A DNA stretch of 7,692 nt, taken from NCBI GenBank assembly GCA_024653875.1, contig JANLHE010000011.1, forward strand, positions 1-7,692. Reading direction: 5' to 3'. Made by a program: the position numbers and the translations under genes. The DNA comes from Acidobacteriota bacterium (GTDB taxonomy: Bacteria; Acidobacteriota; Vicinamibacteria; Vicinamibacterales; SCN-69-37). The notes under the pieces were generated by a model. The model ran no database searches. It had not been told where the DNA came from and was given only the letters and a program-made list of their open reading frames with translations. Of the stretch, positions 5,820 through 7,692 are shown piece by piece; position 1 is the first letter of the stretch, and each line of letters opens with the position of its first letter.

Positions 5820-6952
5820 TGACGCACGCGAAGCCCAAGAGCGATGTCATCCAGTTCGTCCTTGATAACTCGCTGCTGCTGATTGGCGGCGCGGTCATCG
5901 CCCTGGTCTGGGCCAACCTGAATTACCCGGCGTACGAACACTTCGCGCACAGCATTCACTTTGCCGTCAACGACATCGGGATGGTGTTCTTCTTCGCGCT
6001 GGCCGCCAAGGAAGTGGTGGAGGCCATGCTGCCCGGCGGCCCCCTCTCGTCCCCAAAGCAGGCCGCCGTGCCCGTCCTTGCCGCCGTGGGCGGCATGCTG
6101 GCGCCCGCGGGTTTGTACCTGGCCTCGGCGTATGCCTTCGACCCGGCCGTGGTGCGCGGCTGGGCCATTCCCTGCGCCACGGACATCGCGTTTTCCTACC
6201 TCGTCGCGCGCGCGATCTTTCACAAGGGGCATCCCGCCATCCCGTTTCTCCTGCTGCTCGCGATTGCCGACGACGCACTGGGGCTGATCATCCTCGCGAT
6301 CTTCTACCCCAGCGGCCCGCTGGCATTTGGCCAACTGGGGTTGTGGATGGCGGCGGCGATGGCGCTGGCCTGGTTCCTCTGGAAGCGGCGCGTGCGCAGT
6401 TTCTGGATCTACGTGCTTGGCCCGGGCGTCCTGTCGTGGGTGGGCTTGTATATGGGCGGACTGCATCCCGCGCTGGCGCTGGTGCCGGTGGTGCCGTTCA
6501 TGCCCCACGCGAAGACCGACCTCGGCCTGTTCAGCCCGCGCGAAGACAGGCGCCACGACACCTTGAACCAGTTCGAGCACTGGTGGAAGACGCCGGTGCA
6601 GGTGGTGCTGCTGCTGTTTGGACTGGTGAACGCCGGCGTGCCGCTCTCGTCGGTGGGCGAAGTCACCTGGATGGTACTGGGCAGCCTCGTCTTCGGGAAA
6701 CCCATCGGCATCGTCGGATTCGCGCTGCTGGCCGGGGCGCTGGGGTTCCCGCGCACGCGTGAACTGGATGCCAGGACGATGGTGGTGGTGGGCGTGACGG
6801 CGGGCATCGGGTTCACCGTGGCCCTGTTCTTCACCACGGCCGCGTTTCCGATCACGTCACCGCACCTGGATGAAGCCAAGATGGGCGCGCTGCTGAGCTT
6901 CCTCGCGGCGCCGCTCGCGATTCTCCTGGCGAAGACGCTGAAGGTGAAATAA
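5819..6952 (+). CDS. nhaA: NhaA-family Na+/H+ antiporter, divergent subtype
   Basis: The 377-residue inner-membrane protein has about 12 hydrophobic helices and the NhaA core. NhaA exchanges cytoplasmic Na+ (or Li+) for external protons and supports pH and salt homeostasis. Helix IV carries the unwound TD motif (AIPCATDIAFSY, T121/D122, equal to E. coli T132/D133). Helix V has the ion-binding pair D151/D152 (LAIADDALG, E. coli D163/D164). Helix X has K294 in FGKPIG (E. coli K300), and helix XI has GVTAGIGFTVALFF. In the helix II region the E. coli pH-sensor cluster (E78, R81, E82 in LEVKREL) reads KEVVEAML: E65 is kept, but E68 and A69 replace the arginine and second glutamate. The start ATG (5819-5821) overlaps the pyk stop by one base as TAATG, and GGAG at 5807-5810 gives an 8-nt Shine-Dalgarno spacing, so translation is probably coupled to pyk. 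The stop TAA runs into octamer repeats. Confidence 0.94.
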   Translation: MTHAKPKSDVIQFVLDNSLLLIGGAVIALVWANLNYPAYEHFAHSIHFAVNDIGMVFFFALAAKEVVEAMLPGGPLSSPKQAAVPVLAAVGGMLAPAGLYLASAYAFDPAVVRGWAIPCATDIAFSYLVARAIFHKGHPAIPFLLLLAIADDALGLIILAIFYPSGPLAFGQLGLWMAAAMALAWFLWKRRVRSFWIYVLGPGVLSWVGLYMGGLHPALALVPVVPFMPHAKTDLGLFSPREDRRHDTLNQFEHWWKTPVQVVLLLFGLVNAGVPLSSVGEVTWMVLGSLVFGKPIGIVGFALLAGALGFPRTRELDARTMVVVGVTAGIGFTVALFFTTAAFPITSPHLDEAKMGALLSFLAAPLAILLAKTLKVK

Positions 6953-7007
6953 GGACCCCAGGACCCCAGGACCCCAGGACCTCAGGACCCCAGGCCCCCA
7001 GGACCTT
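6952..7007. repeat. Seven-copy tandem octamer repeat, consensus AGGACCCC
   Basis: Seven head-to-tail 8-bp units start on the last base of the nhaA stop codon. Four are perfect AGGACCCC; the variants are AGGACCTC (unit 4), AGGCCCCC (unit 6) and AGGACCTT (unit 7). Unit 4 and the next base supply the minus-strand TGA stop (6982-6984) of the SRPBCC gene, and units 5-7 encode its last residues. The same octamer family recurs at 7482-7505. Copy number is likely variable by slippage; this is inference. Confidence 0.93.
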
Positions 7008-7473
7008 CCGCATGTCTGCGCAGCGCCGTCAGTGACAACTGCCAGCCGCGGGAGACGACCGCGTAGTAACGCCGCCAGCGCGGTGATGGGGCATACCCGT
7101 CCTGGCGAACCGTGAGGCGGCAGCCGGCGCCCTCGTGCTGACAGCTGACGTGCAGCGCCATCGGGCCGAGGGGATCGCCCTCGGGGGGCACCCACCAGCA
7201 GTCGGCCACCAGGAACTGCTGGCCGGGCCGCACATCCACCACCGTGCCGTGAAAGACACCGCCGAGCGGGCCCAGCAGGTCATCCCGATAGGGCGTCTGC
7301 GCCCACTCGACGGCGTAGACCCCGAAGGGCACCGGCGTCACCACGGCGTGCACGGCCTGCCACCACGCCTTCAGCGCGGTATGGTCAAAGAACAGGGCGA
7401 ACACATCGGCAGGCCTGGCCGCGATGAACAGGCTCTGTTCAAACCGCCCGGCTGGATCAGTGGTGTTGGCCAT
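6982..7473 (-). CDS. SRPBCC / AHSA1-like (START superfamily) domain protein
   Basis: The 163-residue soluble protein has the helix-grip pattern of the SRPBCC superfamily. An N-terminal strand (FEQSLFIAARPADVFALFFD, about 11-30) leads into a helix with KAWW. Alternating strands follow, with GVFHGTVVDVRPGQQFLV at about 72-89, and a C-terminal amphipathic helix (SRGWQLSLTALRRHAE, 141-156) closes the cavity. Relatives bind small hydrophobic ligands or act as AHSA1-like proteins; neither ligand nor partner can be read here. The last seven residues, GPGGLGS, and the TGA stop come from octamer repeat DNA, so the native domain probably ends near residue 156 and the tail is repeat-derived. Start ATG 7473 lies 8 bp beyond a second octamer cluster and 30 bp after the cytochrome c stop, on the same strand, so the two are probably one transcript. 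The ribosome binding site is weak; the repeat-derived GAGG is too far for ideal spacing. Confidence 0.8.
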   Translation of the reverse strand: MANTTDPAGRFEQSLFIAARPADVFALFFDHTALKAWWQAVHAVVTPVPFGVYAVEWAQTPYRDDLLGPLGGVFHGTVVDVRPGQQFLVADCWWVPPEGDPLGPMALHVSCQHEGAGCRLTVRQDGYAPSPRWRRYYAVVSRGWQLSLTALRRHAEGPGGLGS

Positions 7474-7481
7474 TGTTCACT

Positions 7482-7505
7482 TGGACCTCAGGACCTCAGG
7501 ACCTC
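7482..7505. repeat. Three-copy octamer repeat, consensus AGGACCTC
   Basis: Three tandem units (TGGACCTC, AGGACCTC, AGGACCTC) fill most of the 30-bp gap between the cytochrome c stop and the SRPBCC start. They are the same family and orientation as the seven-unit cluster at 6952-7007, with T predominating at the seventh base. The last unit plus the following A gives TGA on the minus strand, which is the cytochrome c stop codon (7504-7506). Confidence 0.9.
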
Positions 7506-7692
7506 ATTTCCCTCGCACCGACTGCACGTACGCGACGATGGCCCAGGCTTGTTCTTTGGTCAGCTCTTCCGAGAACGCGGGCATCTTCGGGCTGAGGCGG
7601 CCGTTCCAGATCTTGTAGAACACCTGCCCGTCCGCGTTGCGTGCCGCGCGCGCCGGGTTGGTCAGGTCCATGTCGGCCGCGTATTTGGCGTC
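7504..7692 (-). CDS. Class I cytochrome c, C-terminal part (5' truncated by window)
   Basis: Reading the minus strand from the window end gives 62 residues ending at TGA (complement of 7504-7506). The pattern is the C-terminal half of a small soluble or membrane-anchored c-type cytochrome, an electron carrier outside the cytoplasmic membrane. It shows MDLTNPARAARN, then DGQVFYKIWNGRLSPKMPAF, where the Met of KMPAF is the predicted axial heme ligand, then the closing helix LTKEQAWAIVAYVQSVRGK. The CxxCH heme-attachment motif and any signal peptide would lie beyond the window edge and are not seen. No start codon is available in the visible part. The gene is followed on the same strand by the SRPBCC gene after 30 bp of repeat DNA. 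Confidence 0.85.
   Translation of the reverse strand, partial: DAKYAADMDLTNPARAARNADGQVFYKIWNGRLSPKMPAFSEELTKEQAWAIVAYVQSVRGK

Noticed and set aside
5366..6580. Long minus-strand ORF (404 codons) antisense to pyk and nhaA
   Set aside because: No recognisable domain; it mirrors the codon structure of two conserved genes.
6952..7505. CRISPR-like array
   Set aside because: The units are contiguous octamers with no spacers and no cas genes are present.
7424..7618. Plus-strand ORF of 64 codons over the SRPBCC start and cytochrome c end
   Set aside because: It is antisense to two better-supported genes and crosses the octamer repeats; no motif is recognisable.
1..7692. A new multi-gene defence, secretion or biosynthetic system
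   Set aside because: All confident genes belong to common metabolic or envelope families, change strand repeatedly, and form only two-gene units; nothing in the sequence supports a joint new function.

Overview
The window is a dense, GC-rich stretch of bacterial chromosome with short intergenic gaps and many overlapping gene ends. Base composition (strong G/C at third positions), the mix of housekeeping and oxidative-metabolism genes, and short GGACC-type intergenic repeats suggest an environmental, high-GC Gram-negative such as an acidobacterium (Vicinamibacteria-like). That placement is inference from general appearance, not from a marker gene.

Layout, left to right. (a) 2-496 (+): C-terminal two fifths or so of an MDR-family zinc-type alcohol dehydrogenase/quinone reductase, cut by the window edge, followed 6 bp later by a putative 70-residue single-pass membrane protein (503-715). 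(b) 702-2440 (-): an amidase-signature hydrolase followed by a single-domain rhodanese whose start overlaps the amidase end by 25 bp. (c) 2475-3590 (+): a complete zinc-dependent MDR dehydrogenase, divergent from the amidase with only 34 bp between starts. (d) 3602-4333 (-): an exported DsbA-like thioredoxin-fold protein with an N-terminal coiled coil. It is convergent with the dehydrogenase, and a perfect 15-bp-arm palindrome spans both stop codons. (e) 4413-6952 (+): pyruvate kinase and an NhaA-type Na+/H+ antiporter, joined by a TAATG stop/start overlap. (f) 6952-7692: a minus-strand pair consisting of the end of a class I cytochrome c and an SRPBCC/AHSA1-like protein. AGGACCYC octamer repeats lie on both sides of the SRPBCC gene and form the stop codons of both minus-strand genes.

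Functionally these are mostly ordinary metabolic and envelope genes: two MDR dehydrogenases, an amidase, a sulfurtransferase, a periplasmic thiol oxidoreductase or isomerase, glycolytic ATP formation and cation/proton exchange. The only pairings with clear operon architecture are amidase-rhodanese, pyk-nhaA and cytochrome c-SRPBCC. I see no defence system, mobile element, RNA gene, CRISPR array or obvious new multi-gene system. The most unusual points are the octamer repeats sitting on gene ends, the palindrome shared by two convergent stop codons, and the coupling of a pyruvate kinase with a K+-independence signature to a sodium/proton antiporter of a divergent NhaA subtype.
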